A DNA stretch of 64,000 nt from Bacteroidota bacterium (GCA_013285915.1 JABDGS010000008.1:1-64000), one strand, 5' to 3'; positions 47,786 through 58,077 are shown, counted from the stretch's first letter. Made by a program: numbers and translations. Notes: generated by a model from the sequence alone, not told the origin.

Positions 47786-48871
47786 TTACGCCTCCAGCCC
47801 AATCCATACTGCACCGCCAATGCTGTCACGGCTTGCACCGGTAACGCTTGCCATCACCGTATTTTCTTCACGCCAGCGCAGCAAACCAAGCAAAGCCATT
47901 ACCAGCGCCTCTTTATATTCAACAACATTTTTACCTAGTACAACCACTTCTACGGCAAGGGGGTTAAGCATACTTTGCAACCTTTCAATCAAAAAGCTGT
48001 TAAACGCGCCGCCACCTGTAACAAGCAGTTTGCCTTTGCCTGCTTCCATATCGTAAAATGCGCCGCATACCTGTTCCGCAATATGCTCTGTAAACGTTCT
48101 TAATGCATCTTCAACGGGCAGCCCCGCTGATAGTATCTCCGGGTACAACACATCTGTTCCAAATTCGTTGGCCAAAGCTTTGGGGGGCGGCTGCCTGTAA
48201 TACTCCTGGCGGTTTAATTTTACAAGCAGGTCAATATCCACGTTACCGGTTTTTGCAATATCACCATCTTCATCAAACGGCTTATCCTTTAATTGGGCCA
48301 GCATGTTAAGCACGCGGTTGGCAGGGCATATATCGTATGCAATAAATGAATCATTTTTTTTGAAAGAGGCATTTGCAATACCACCAATATTTAAAAAGTA
48401 ATTGGTATCACTCCACAAAAGTTTTTCACCCATCGGCACAATCGGCGCACCCTGGCCGCCCAAGGCTACATCTATCGCCCGCATATCGCTCACTACATTA
48501 ATACCCGTAACGGCAGCAATAGCAGCGCCATCGCCTAATTGAGCCGTCATTTTTTTCCCCGGTGTATGAAAAACAGTGTGGCCGTGGCTTGCAATTAACT
48601 GCACCTGGTGGTGCAGGTTATTTGCCTCAATAAAAGCATTTATTCGTTCGCCAATATAGCGGCCATATTCGGCATGCAACGCTAAATAATCAAATGCATT
48701 TAAATGCCTGGCGCTCTTCAATTTTTCTACCCACTCACTCCCATATTCAATACAATCAGCACAAACTATATTAAATGCCCATTTGCCACCGCTGTCGTCA
48801 AGTTCAATAAAAACAATATCAAGCCCGTCTAACGATGAGCCGCTCATTACACCAATAACCCTGTAAACCAT
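47786..48871 (-). CDS. anmK: anhydro-N-acetylmuramic acid kinase
   Basis: VIGVMSGSSLDGLDIVFIEL; QLGDGAAIAAVTGINVVSDMRAIDVALGGQGAPIVP; LVTGGGAFN. Confidence 0.93.
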   Translation of the reverse strand: MVYRVIGVMSGSSLDGLDIVFIELDDSGGKWAFNIVCADCIEYGSEWVEKLKSARHLNAFDYLALHAEYGRYIGERINAFIEANNLHHQVQLIASHGHTVFHTPGKKMTAQLGDGAAIAAVTGINVVSDMRAIDVALGGQGAPIVPMGEKLLWSDTNYFLNIGGIANASFKKNDSFIAYDICPANRVLNMLAQLKDKPFDEDGDIAKTGNVDIDLLVKLNRQEYYRQPPPKALANEFGTDVLYPEILSAGLPVEDALRTFTEHIAEQVCGAFYDMEAGKGKLLVTGGGAFNSFLIERLQSMLNPLAVEVVVLGKNVVEYKEALVMALLGLLRWREENTVMASVTGASRDSIGGAVWIGLEA

Positions 48872-48931
48872 AATTTATTAATTAACAGCGCTAAGGTAAA
48901 CGCTATTGTGTTTGTTTGCTAACTTAGCGTT

Positions 48932-49585
48932 ATGGTTGTAAACCTTAGTCAAAAGCACAGCCTTGTAAGCAACTGGATGAGCGAGCTGCGTAATGTTGAA
49001 ACGCAGGGTGACCGGCCGCGCTTTCGCCGTAACCTTGAACGGCTTGGCGAAGTTGTGGCTTATGAAATAAGTAAGGAATTGCCCTGCAAAACGGTTGAGG
49101 TACAAACACCGCTTGGTACGCATACCGGTAAGGTTTTGGTTGATTACCCGGTGCTTGCTGCTATATTATGGGCAGGGCTGCCCATACACCATGGCATGCT
49201 GAATTATTTTGATAAGGCCGGTACTGCGTTTATTGGCACAACACGAAAAACCCGCCACGACGGCAGCATTGAAGTTAATATTGACTATGTAAGCAACACT
49301 TTTATTGAAAACAGCGTCATAATCATCAGCGATGCTATGATTGCAACGGGGGCAACAATAATAAAAACGCTTGCAGCGTTAAAAGGTGCAGGTACACCTG
49401 CCGATATACATATTGTTTGTGCAATAGCCAGCACCATAGGCATTGAATATATAAGGCGCGAGGCCGGCAGGAAAATTAAGATATGGTGCGGCGATGTAGA
49501 TGACGAAATTACTGCTAAAGGTTTTATAGTGCCGGGACTTGGTGATGCCGGTGATTTGGCGCTGGGGATAAAAAACACCGATTAA
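48932..49585 (+). CDS. upp: uracil phosphoribosyltransferase
   Basis: LAAILWAGLPIHHGML; VIIISDAMIATGATIIKTL PRPP motif; KGFIVPGLGDAGDLALG. Confidence 0.88.
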   Translation: MVVNLSQKHSLVSNWMSELRNVETQGDRPRFRRNLERLGEVVAYEISKELPCKTVEVQTPLGTHTGKVLVDYPVLAAILWAGLPIHHGMLNYFDKAGTAFIGTTRKTRHDGSIEVNIDYVSNTFIENSVIIISDAMIATGATIIKTLAALKGAGTPADIHIVCAIASTIGIEYIRREAGRKIKIWCGDVDDEITAKGFIVPGLGDAGDLALGIKNTD

Positions 49586-49659
49586 AAGTTGATAATCATA
49601 GCTGTTTTAGCAAAACATATTATATAATTAGCTATTTTAGATTTTCCAAAAACTGCAGA

Positions 49660-50667
49660 ATGAGAGTTATTTTTTTGATGTTGTTAGTGACGTATGCAGG
49701 AAGTTGTATAGCGCAGGATCCGCATTTTTCTCAATTTTATTCCTCGCCGCTAACCCTTAATCCCGCATTTACCGGCAAGTTTGACGGTAATTTTCGCTTC
49801 GCCGGCAACTACCGTAACCAATGGCCCAGTATTGACCATGCCTATGAAACCGGTACTGCCTCAGTTGATTTCCCCATTTTTCGCAACAAAATTTCTTACA
49901 GGGATACGTGGGGAATGGGTTTTATGGCCTATACTGACAAAAGTTCAAACGGGGCAGTATCGTATAACTATTTCTCGGCTTCTACAGCTTTTCATAAAGG
50001 GCTTGATGAAGATGGCTATAACCAGTTAGGCGTGGGTTTCCAGGCTACTTACAGCAATATGCTTATTAACACCAGTAAGTTGTTTTTTGAAGACCAGCTT
50101 ACGCCTACCGGCTTTGACCCGTTTAAGCCCACCGGCGAAATATTTAATTCTTCTACACTAAGCTCCCACTATGTTGACCTTAATGCAGGCCTGCTGTACA
50201 CTACCAGCACCAGCGATAAGGATAACTATTATTTTGGAGTTAGCGTGTATCATATCACCAGGCCAAAACAAACATTTACCGGCGCGTTATACCTGCTTGA
50301 TCCGCGCGCTACTTTTCATGCGGGTGGCTACTTTCCCATAGGTGAAACAACAACCCTGCATTTCAGTGGCTTGTACAGTACCCAGGCAAACGCCCACGAA
50401 ACAGTATTGGGTGGCGCGATGGAATTTAATGTTACACAGGATGAAGACAACCCCGTTAATTTTTACGCAGGCGCCTGGATGCGTTTGGGCGATGCCCTCA
50501 TACCCTATATAGGCCTTGAGTATGGCCAGTTCAGGCTGGGCACCACCTACGACATTAATACCTCAAGCTTAAAGACTGCCTCCCAAAGCCGCGGCGGTAT
50601 TGAACTATCAATTATCTACATCGCAAAATCAGCAGGCAGCAAAGGCTTGCCTTGCCCGAAGTTTTAG
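49660..50667 (+). CDS. type IX secretion system PorP/SprF family membrane protein
   Basis: QDPHFSQFYSSPLTLNPAFTGKFDGNFRFAGNYRNQWPSI signature. Confidence 0.94.
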   Translation: MRVIFLMLLVTYAGSCIAQDPHFSQFYSSPLTLNPAFTGKFDGNFRFAGNYRNQWPSIDHAYETGTASVDFPIFRNKISYRDTWGMGFMAYTDKSSNGAVSYNYFSASTAFHKGLDEDGYNQLGVGFQATYSNMLINTSKLFFEDQLTPTGFDPFKPTGEIFNSSTLSSHYVDLNAGLLYTTSTSDKDNYYFGVSVYHITRPKQTFTGALYLLDPRATFHAGGYFPIGETTTLHFSGLYSTQANAHETVLGGAMEFNVTQDEDNPVNFYAGAWMRLGDALIPYIGLEYGQFRLGTTYDINTSSLKTASQSRGGIELSIIYIAKSAGSKGLPCPKF

Positions 50668-50740
50668 AGGGGGTGAAGGAGATTACAAAATTCGCCTGTA
50701 GCAATACGCGTCAATGGAATTAATTATATTTGCATTGCTA

Positions 50741-50947
50741 ATGAGCAATAAAGATTTAAATATAAAATTAAAGCAGGTTTTATACAAGGCGCTTGAAGAA
50801 AAAGCAAGCAAAAACCTGCCACTTGTTTACCGCAACAGGTTTTGTACAAAAGAAAACCAGTTTATTCACGCTTACCCTAATGGCCGTAAAGTTCTTATAC
50901 AGCAAGATCCTAAAACTTCAGTAGAGAAAGTTATAAAAGAGTTTTGA
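50741..50947 (+). CDS. small partner protein (candidate antitoxin) of zeta-like kinase
   Basis: ~68-aa ORF abutting/overlapping the P-loop gene; TATATTTG -7-like box at 50725-50732 just upstream. Confidence 0.55.
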   Translation: MSNKDLNIKLKQVLYKALEEKASKNLPLVYRNRFCTKENQFIHAYPNGRKVLIQQDPKTSVEKVIKEF

Positions 50948-50955
50948 TATTGGTG

Positions 50956-51567
50956 ATGCCCCCAGCACTTTTTATAATAGCAGGGCCAAATGGCGCAGGC
51001 AAAAGCCTTTTTTCAAGTTCACTTGTTGAGGTTGATTTCGAAGTTTTTGACGGTGATAAATACATTGCCGAATTGAAAGTAAAATACCCTGAAACAGGGA
51101 GCGATGTGTTGCAAACAAGTGTAAATGAAAATCAATTTTATAACGCTAAAGAGCTTGCTATTAAAACAAGAGGAAGTTTTGCTTTTGAAACAAACTTTAG
51201 CTCTGATGATCCCACGCAGTCATTAAGGCAATTTAAGAATGCAGGTTATCATTGTCATCTTATTTTTATGGGGTTGAACACAATAGGAGAATGCGTTCAG
51301 AGAGTGTCTATGAGAGTTAAAGCAGGGGGGCATAAGGTTCCTGAAAGTTCCATTGAATATAATTATGTTCAGGGGCACAAAAACTTATATACTTATTATG
51401 ACCATTTTGATACAGTAACACTAATGGACAGTTCTTTTCCCGAAAATGAAGAAATTAAAGTTCCTGAAAAAATATTGTTGTGGAGAAATGGTCGAATTAA
51501 ATTATTCAAAACAGCGTTTCCTAAATGGGTTGAAAAATTTATTGCAGTGACGCAAGGTCAAAAATAG
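50956..51567 (+). CDS. zeta-toxin-like P-loop kinase/ATPase
   Basis: PALFIIAGPNGAGKSLFSSSL; DGDKYIAEL; SFAFETNFSS; ORF track starts at TTG 50944. Confidence 0.82.
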   Translation: MPPALFIIAGPNGAGKSLFSSSLVEVDFEVFDGDKYIAELKVKYPETGSDVLQTSVNENQFYNAKELAIKTRGSFAFETNFSSDDPTQSLRQFKNAGYHCHLIFMGLNTIGECVQRVSMRVKAGGHKVPESSIEYNYVQGHKNLYTYYDHFDTVTLMDSSFPENEEIKVPEKILLWRNGRIKLFKTAFPKWVEKFIAVTQGQK

Positions 51568-51958
51568 CAGCTCGCTGATTACAGCTTGTACGGATAAAAA
51601 TATTATTCCAAGTCTGTAATAACGAGATTGAATGCCATTGGTGGTAAGATAATTCCGCGTGGTTGCAGATATTGCACTAAAACAATTACAAACCATTTTA
51701 TCAATACCCACAATCTCACTCATGCTGTTGATGTACAAAAAATATGATGGCTATTATAATGGCGAGTATTATAAGAACTGCGATAACAACTTTTACTGAC
51801 GATACAGGCTTTTTACAATAAATTTTACCTGTTTGACCGTTCCCTATTATTCTGTTTTATATTTAAAAGTAAAATAAAAATATGCTGCCGCTGCAAATAG
51901 AGGTGTTAATTTTATTGCAGCAACAATGCAGATAATACTGCAGCGTTAAATTATAACC

Positions 51959-53185
51959 ATGCAATCAAAATACATATCAATATTCTTTTTAGTGTTGCTG
52001 TGCACAACCAGCAGCGCGGGACATTGCCAACCTGATACGACACGCAAACTGTGGCTTGGTTACTTGGATAAAATTGCCCGGCCTGTAATAAACAACCTTG
52101 CGGATGATAACTTAAGGGTCGCAATGCCGGTTGATTTATCTAAACAAAGTGATAATACAGACAGCCGCACAAAAGCAGCATATCTTGAAGCCTTTGGACG
52201 CACGTTGAGTGGTATTGCACCCTGGCTTGAGCTGGAAGGTGGTGCAAGTGAAGAAATTACTTTGCGGGATCAATACCGTAATTGGTGCCTTAAAGCTATA
52301 GCCAATGCAGTAAATCCAAACGCGCACGATTACATGCAGTGGCAGGGTGGGCAGGCATTGGTTGATGCATCTTTTTTTGCATTAGCGCTGGTTAGGTGCC
52401 CGTGGTTGTGGCAACACCTTGATGCAGCGGTTAAACAACAGGTTATTACTACGTTAAAAAGCACCCGCAGCATTGTGCCTGTGTATAATAACTGGTTGTT
52501 ATTTAGCGGCATGATAGAAGCATTTTTATGCAAGTATGATTTAGGGGACGACCCGTTACGTGCAGATTATGGCGTTCGCGAGTTTATACAACATTGGTAT
52601 GTGGGTGATGGAATGTATAGTGATGGAATGACCTTTCATTTTGATTATTATAGCAGTATTGTTATACACCCTTTTCTTAGCGAGATTTTAAAAATTTATA
52701 ATGAAAAGAAAAAGAATTACCTACCGGAAGCAGTAAAAGAATTGGCGGCCGGGCAGCGTTACGCAGAGATAATGGAGCGGCTAATAAACACCGATGGCAG
52801 CTACCCTGCAACAGGACGCTCTATAACCTATCGCACCGGTGTTTTTCATCACCTGGCCAATGCAGCTTATTTAAGGCAGCTGCCTCAATCATTAGCACCA
52901 GCACAAGTACGTTGCGGGTTAACCGCTGTGCTGAAAAAAACCATGGAACCACCTTCAACTTTTACAAACAATGGCTGGCTTAATATTGGCCTGTATGGGC
53001 ATCAGCCAGGCCTTGCAGATTTTTACATTACCACAGGCAGCCTTTATATCTGCACAGAAATTTTTCTGCCGCTTGGCTTACCTGCAACCGACGAATTTTG
53101 GAGTGCACCACCACACCCATGGACCTCAGTTAAAATATGGAGCGGCCAGGATGTAAATGCCGATCACGCACTGGATTTGAAGTAA
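51959..53185 (+). CDS. DUF2264 domain-containing protein, exported
   Basis: KAAYLEAFGRTLSGIAPWLEL; NNWLLFSGMIEAFLCKYD; YSDGMTFHFDYYSSIVIHPFL; WSGQDVNADHAL. Confidence 0.9.
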   Translation: MQSKYISIFFLVLLCTTSSAGHCQPDTTRKLWLGYLDKIARPVINNLADDNLRVAMPVDLSKQSDNTDSRTKAAYLEAFGRTLSGIAPWLELEGGASEEITLRDQYRNWCLKAIANAVNPNAHDYMQWQGGQALVDASFFALALVRCPWLWQHLDAAVKQQVITTLKSTRSIVPVYNNWLLFSGMIEAFLCKYDLGDDPLRADYGVREFIQHWYVGDGMYSDGMTFHFDYYSSIVIHPFLSEILKIYNEKKKNYLPEAVKELAAGQRYAEIMERLINTDGSYPATGRSITYRTGVFHHLANAAYLRQLPQSLAPAQVRCGLTAVLKKTMEPPSTFTNNGWLNIGLYGHQPGLADFYITTGSLYICTEIFLPLGLPATDEFWSAPPHPWTSVKIWSGQDVNADHALDLK

Positions 53186-53236
53186 CCCAGGATGTTATTT
53201 TATTACGCTCGTCATGGCTTGCAGGCAAAAGAATAT

Positions 53237-53686
53237 TTACCAGCTTTGCCGGCTTTTTAATTGCGCGCATATACCAAAACACAGGTTAGCCGTGCCGGCA
53301 TAGTCAGCCTGTGCAAAAAGGTGACCCCACCTTAAACGCGCGCTCACTCCAGCTTTCCAGCCGTTTTGCCAGGTTATCCCCTTAACCTCGTCTGAACTGT
53401 ATTTTAAATAAGCGGCTTCTATTTGGGGTAAAAAAGCCAGGTTATCCGCAAGCATAAATTCGTAACCGGCCTTGAATGACATCGTTGCAGGATCGGCCAC
53501 ATTCATGTCAATTGGCGGCGCTTTCATTTCAACTTCTAACACTACGTGTTTCAACTGGCAACCGCCATACAAATTAATTACGGCAGACTTAAAACTATTG
53601 GTACCGGCGCCGAATCCCATAAATCCCTGCGCCATTAATGTGGTAAATAAAAATGAACTTACCACCAGTAAGGAGGTTTTTTTCAT
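53237..53686 (-). CDS. hypothetical exported (outer-membrane-like) protein
   Basis: 149-aa ORF with signal peptide MKKTSLLVVSSFLFTTLMAQ. Confidence 0.65.
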   Translation of the reverse strand: MKKTSLLVVSSFLFTTLMAQGFMGFGAGTNSFKSAVINLYGGCQLKHVVLEVEMKAPPIDMNVADPATMSFKAGYEFMLADNLAFLPQIEAAYLKYSSDEVKGITWQNGWKAGVSARLRWGHLFAQADYAGTANLCFGICAQLKSRQSW

Positions 53687-54142
53687 AGAAATTTATATTG
53701 GATGATTGGATAAAATATACAGGTAAACAGGTGGCTGCAGGCATTTGCCGCTTTAGCTGTTTAGCACCATGCAGTAATACCATTTAGCTACCCGGTAAAT
53801 AAGCACAGGTGTGCTGCTATTTGCGTTTGCTTATGCGCACAGGCTATCGCTTTTTAAGCGTATGCAAAGTATTTTGTGGAAGAAAGGCTGGGTAATAAAA
53901 TGACAATAATTCGGGTGAAATTGTGTTGGGCTTCATAGAATTGGTTTTATTGTTTTGGATTTATAGCGTTAAGTTAAAACAATATTTTGATAAAAAGTGC
54001 ACGGGCTGCCGATTAAAATTTGGGCTGTGGCAGCTGTACAAATTTTACTTTGTTGTGGGATTTGATTTAATGAGGGATATTTAGTTGGTACACAGGCTTT
54101 AATACCAAAAACATAAATAAATTTCATCACAGCAGCCATGCG

Positions 54143-54172
54143 AATGCTGAGCATGCACTGGATTGGAAGTAA
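54143..54172 (+). pseudogene. possible remnant of a DUF2264 gene 3' end
   Basis: Encodes NAEHALDWK*, 26/30 nt identical to 53156-53185 (NADHALDLK*). Confidence 0.35.
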
Positions 54173-54273
54173 TACGCCACAATTCTTGATACGAGGATTT
54201 GTTTGATTTAGATTCTAAACCGCTTACAATAAATTTGTGCTGCTAAAAGTGCTCATTTAAGAGATTGGAGCCG

Positions 54274-55236
54274 CTACCCTTTTAAATTAAACAGCGTATC
54301 TACAAACTCGTGTTTGTCAAAAATTATCAGGTCGTCAATTTTTTCACCAACACCAATATATTTAACGGGTATTTTAAACTGGTTGGCTATTGCCAGCACA
54401 ACGCCACCTTTTGCAGTGCCGTCTAATTTAGTTATAACCATGGCGGATACATCAGTTGCAGCAGTAAACTGTTTGGCCTGTTCCAGTGCGTTTTGCCCTG
54501 TAGAACCATCCAAAATAAGCAGCACTTCATGCGGGGCATCCGGTATTACTTTTTGTATAACACGCTTTATCTTGCTCAGCTCATCCATCAGGTGAATTTT
54601 ATTGTGCAGGCGGCCTGCCGTATCAACTATTAACACATCTGCCTGCCTTGCTATGGCGCTTTGCACAGCATCAAACACCACCGCAGCAGGGTCGCTGCCC
54701 ATGGGCTGTTTTACAATCGGCACTCCCACCCTCTCGCTCCATATAGTCAATTGGTCAACAGCAGCCGCACGAAACGTGTCACCTGCTGCCAGTATTACAC
54801 TTTTACCGGCCTTTTTATAGTTGTTCGCCAGTTTGCCAATGGTGGTAGTTTTACCTACACCATTTACACCAACCACCAAAATAACGTAGGGCTTTTTGCC
54901 CGCTGGTATATCAAAGTTTTTATAGCTGTTATCTCCCGCATCCGCCAGCATATTCACAATCTCTTCCTGTAATATGCCATTTAGCTCGCTCGTGTTAATA
55001 TATTTATCACGGGCAACGCGCTCTTCAATTTTCTTTATTATCTCAATGGTGGTATCAATACCCACATCGCTGCTTACAAGGGCATCCTCAAGGTTATCCA
55101 GCACTTCTTCATCAACGGTACTTTTACCGGCCACAGCCTTTGCTATTTTGTCAAAAAAGCCGGCCTTCGTTTTTTGTAAACCCTGGTCAAGGCTTTCCTT
55201 TTCCTTTTTTCCAAACAACTTTCCGAGAAAACTCAT
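54274..55236 (-). CDS. ftsY: signal recognition particle receptor FtsY
   Basis: VVGVNGVGKTTTIGKLAN; AAGDTFRAAAVDQLTIW; VLIVDTAGRLHNK; ITKLDGTAKGG; ATG 55236 preferred. Confidence 0.97.
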   Translation of the reverse strand: MSFLGKLFGKKEKESLDQGLQKTKAGFFDKIAKAVAGKSTVDEEVLDNLEDALVSSDVGIDTTIEIIKKIEERVARDKYINTSELNGILQEEIVNMLADAGDNSYKNFDIPAGKKPYVILVVGVNGVGKTTTIGKLANNYKKAGKSVILAAGDTFRAAAVDQLTIWSERVGVPIVKQPMGSDPAAVVFDAVQSAIARQADVLIVDTAGRLHNKIHLMDELSKIKRVIQKVIPDAPHEVLLILDGSTGQNALEQAKQFTAATDVSAMVITKLDGTAKGGVVLAIANQFKIPVKYIGVGEKIDDLIIFDKHEFVDTLFNLKG

Positions 55237-55470
55237 CTTGATTGATTTAGCGTAAATGTATTGCAGATTGGTCACGCCACAGCGTGGCAGATTGCAGATT
55301 TTTATGAAGTATTTATGGAACGCAGATTGAAGGGATTTTCAGGATTTGCAGGATTTTTTTTATCTGCGGGTATCTTTAACATCCATTCAATCAGCGTTCA
55401 ATTCATCCTCTTCAAAAACTTTAAACTGGAAACTTTAAACTTCAAACTTTCTTTAAGCCTTTCAAATACA

Positions 55471-55500
55471 AAAAGCCATCCCGGTTAGAGATAGCTTTTT
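55471..55500 (-). terminator. terminator downstream of rpmB-rpmG-DUF4295
   Basis: On minus strand aaaagctatc...gatggctttt hairpin with T-run, one G-T pair. Confidence 0.55.
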
Positions 55501-55525
55501 ATAGTTAGTTTGTACTTGCGGCCTG

Positions 55526-55699
55526 TTATTTCTCAGCCAAAAAATCTTTTATCTTATCCTTGTGCACTATAGCTTCTTTAAAAGTATAGGCGCCGCTTTT
55601 GGGGCTACGCACAGCTTTAATAACTTTTGTCCAGTTTTTAGCTTCGGCTGCGGCCTTTTGGTCTTTTGTCTTAATCGCGGTTTTAGCTTGCTTAGCCAT
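55526..55699 (-). CDS. DUF4295 family protein (57 aa)
   Basis: MAKQAKTAIKTKDQKAAAEAKNWTKVIKAVRSPKSGAYTFKEAIVHKDKIKDFLAEK; below ORF-track cutoff; next to rpmG. Confidence 0.88.
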   Translation of the reverse strand: MAKQAKTAIKTKDQKAAAEAKNWTKVIKAVRSPKSGAYTFKEAIVHKDKIKDFLAEK

Positions 55700-55701
55700 G
55701 A

Positions 55702-55884
55702 TTATTTAATTTCTTTATGAACAGTAACTTTTTTCAAAATAGGATTAAGCTTCCTTAGCTCTAAACGCTCAGGAGTATTCTTTTTATTTTTCTGGGTTAT
55801 GTAGCGGCTGGTACCGGGCATGCCACTTGCTTTATGCTCAGTGCATTCCAATATTACCTGTACCCTGCTTCCTTTCTTTGCCAT
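55702..55884 (-). CDS. rpmG: 50S ribosomal protein L33
   Basis: [56 protein letters not shown]. Confidence 0.97.
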   Translation of the reverse strand: MAKKGSRVQVILECTEHKASGMPGTSRYITQKNKKNTPERLELRKLNPILKKVTVHKEIK

Positions 55885-55910
55885 TATATAAACAATTTAA
55901 ATTGTGCTGA

Positions 55911-56147
55911 TTAGATTTTTGTGCCTTTGGCTTTCAATTCCTTGATCACAGAAGCCAGGCCATTTTTATTAATGGTACGGATAGCTTCAGTTGAAACCTT
56001 TAATGTAACCCAGCGGTCTTCTTCAGCGTAAAAAAAGCGCTTGGTTTGTAAATTTGGCAGAAAACGGCGTTTGGTTTTAATGTTTGAGTGTGAAACACTG
56101 TTACCAGTAACCGGCTTTTTTCCTGTAACCTGACATACTCTTGCCAT
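55911..56147 (-). CDS. rpmB: 50S ribosomal protein L28
   Basis: [38 protein letters not shown]. Confidence 0.97.
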   Translation of the reverse strand: MARVCQVTGKKPVTGNSVSHSNIKTKRRFLPNLQTKRFFYAEEDRWVTLKVSTEAIRTINKNGLASVIKELKAKGTKI

Positions 56148-56461
56148 GACTGTAATTTTTTCTTCCCGATATTTTGGGCCGGAATTATCCCGGTCGTTTT
56201 TTTTCGGACGGCAAAGGTCGTAAAAACCACCGAAATAACAAAAAGAAATACGGGTTTTTTACATTAATTATTCACATCGCGGGAATAAACAACGCTTTAA
56301 ACTTATTTTAAACAAATATAACAAACAGCAACCCAACCTTTTTTGTTTACATTCAATCTATTTGCGGCTAAATGCCCGGGATGTTATTTAAATGCAAAAA
56401 GGGTATTTTCCACGTACTTAAACAATGCAACAGCCGTTTTTCCTAAAAAATTGAGTATCGT

Positions 56462-56905
56462 ATGAAAAAATTACTGGTTTTACCGTGTGTGGCTATGCTT
56501 TTTTCTTTCACCCAGTGGCATTACGACTTAAAAGAGGCAGAGCAAATTGCCCGAAGCCAGCACAAGTATATAATTCTTAATTTTTCCGGCAGCGATTGGT
56601 GCGGCCCGTGCATAAGGATGCACAAGGAAATTTTTGAGAGTGATGCTTTTTCAAAATTTGCTGATACAAGCCTGGTAATGATAAATGCTGACTTTCCCAG
56701 GATGAAGAAAAACCAGTTGCCTGCAAAACAGCAGGCAATTAATGATGACCTGGCAGATAAGTATAACTCAAATGGTGCTTTTCCACTTACGGTGCTGCTA
56801 AATGCCGATGGAAAGGTTATAAAGCAATGGGATGGCTTGCCAAAAGAGTCGCCGGAAGATTTTGTTTATGATGTTAAAATAGCCATTAACAGTGACGGCC
56901 ATTGA
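56462..56905 (+). CDS. thioredoxin-family protein, exported
   Basis: Signal peptide; YIILNFSGSDWCGPCIRMHKEIF (CxxC). Confidence 0.9.
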   Translation: MKKLLVLPCVAMLFSFTQWHYDLKEAEQIARSQHKYIILNFSGSDWCGPCIRMHKEIFESDAFSKFADTSLVMINADFPRMKKNQLPAKQQAINDDLADKYNSNGAFPLTVLLNADGKVIKQWDGLPKESPEDFVYDVKIAINSDGH

Positions 56906-57842
56906 TATTAATACAAAGCGGCTATTTAAAAAACAGGTAAAACTGATGGGTAACCAGTTTGAAATAAGCGCGGTTGCCACAGATGAATATTGGGCTGAAG
57001 GTGTTATACAGGCAGCAATTGACGAAATAAAACGCATTGAGCAATTGCTTACTACTTACAGGGATGACAGCGAAACAAACCTGGTTAACCAAAACGCAGG
57101 CATTAAGCCGGTTAAAGTTAGCCAGGAAACTTTTGACATTATTGAACGCTCAATACGTATTTCGCAGGCTACACAGGGCGCCTTTGATATTTCTTATGGC
57201 TCTATAGATAAAAAGCTGTGGAATTTCGATACCACTTCAGTAAGCCTGCCGGATAAAAAAACGGCGCTTAAAATGGTGCGGCTTATAAACTATCGCAACA
57301 TTATACTTAACAGGCAGCAGCTAACTGTTTTTTTAAAAGAAAAAGGTATGCGTATTGGCTTTGGGGGTATTGGCAAGGGTTACGCTGCAGAGAAAGCCAA
57401 ACAGGTTATGATAAATATGGGCTGCACCAGCGGCATAGTAAATGCTTCGGGTGACCTTACCGCGTGGGGTTATCAGCCTAACGGTAACCCGTGGACGGTT
57501 GGCATTGTTAACCCCAATGCAGCAAATACAGCCTTTTCATACATGAATATTACTAACATGGCGGTTGCAACATCGGGTAATTATGAAAAATACATAATGA
57601 TCGGCGGCAAAAAGTATTCGCATACCATTAACCCCAAAACAGGGCTGCCGGTTACCGGTATTAAGAGTGTTACAATAATTGCCCCTAATGCCGAAATAGC
57701 CGATGCAATGGCTACGCCGGTTATGGTTATGGGCATTGAAGCCGGCCTTTATATGATAAACCAGATGAAAGACATTGAAGCAATACTGATAGATGATAAT
57801 GACAAAATTTACGCGTCAAAAAATATCCATTTTACCAATTAA
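56892..57842 (+). CDS. FAD:protein FMN transferase (ApbE family)
   Basis: TQGAFDISYGSID; RIGFGGIGKGYAAEKAKQ; GIVNASGDLTAWG; HTINPKTGLPV; GTG start overlapping the Trx gene. Confidence 0.92.
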   Translation: MTAIDINTKRLFKKQVKLMGNQFEISAVATDEYWAEGVIQAAIDEIKRIEQLLTTYRDDSETNLVNQNAGIKPVKVSQETFDIIERSIRISQATQGAFDISYGSIDKKLWNFDTTSVSLPDKKTALKMVRLINYRNIILNRQQLTVFLKEKGMRIGFGGIGKGYAAEKAKQVMINMGCTSGIVNASGDLTAWGYQPNGNPWTVGIVNPNAANTAFSYMNITNMAVATSGNYEKYIMIGGKKYSHTINPKTGLPVTGIKSVTIIAPNAEIADAMATPVMVMGIEAGLYMINQMKDIEAILIDDNDKIYASKNIHFTN

Positions 57843-57852
57843 ACAAAATTTC

Positions 57853-58077
57853 ATGATCAAGAATGTGGTGATCAAAATAGTTGTAGCAGTTACAGGTATC
57901 CTTATGGCAGCCTCGTGCGCCAACGTAAAAGCTTACCAGAAAAGCAGGTTAAATGATTCGGAAATGGCCCTTTCCGGAAGAAAAATAGAAAAAACAGATG
58001 CAAATTTTCAATCGTACCGTGAGGGCTCATCTGGCGCCAACGGTGGTAAAACAGGCGGTGGCTGCGGCTGCAATTAA
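57853..58077 (+). CDS. DUF4266-type small lipoprotein ending GGGCGCN
   Basis: Lipobox (MAASC); ANVKAYQKSRLNDSEMALSGRK...GGKTGGGCGCN; between apbE-like and DUF3570 genes. Confidence 0.85.
   Translation: MIKNVVIKIVVAVTGILMAASCANVKAYQKSRLNDSEMALSGRKIEKTDANFQSYREGSSGANGGKTGGGCGCN

Noticed and set aside
56000-56230. 76-aa ORF overlapping rpmB
   Set aside because: Out-of-frame overlap with the highly conserved L28 gene
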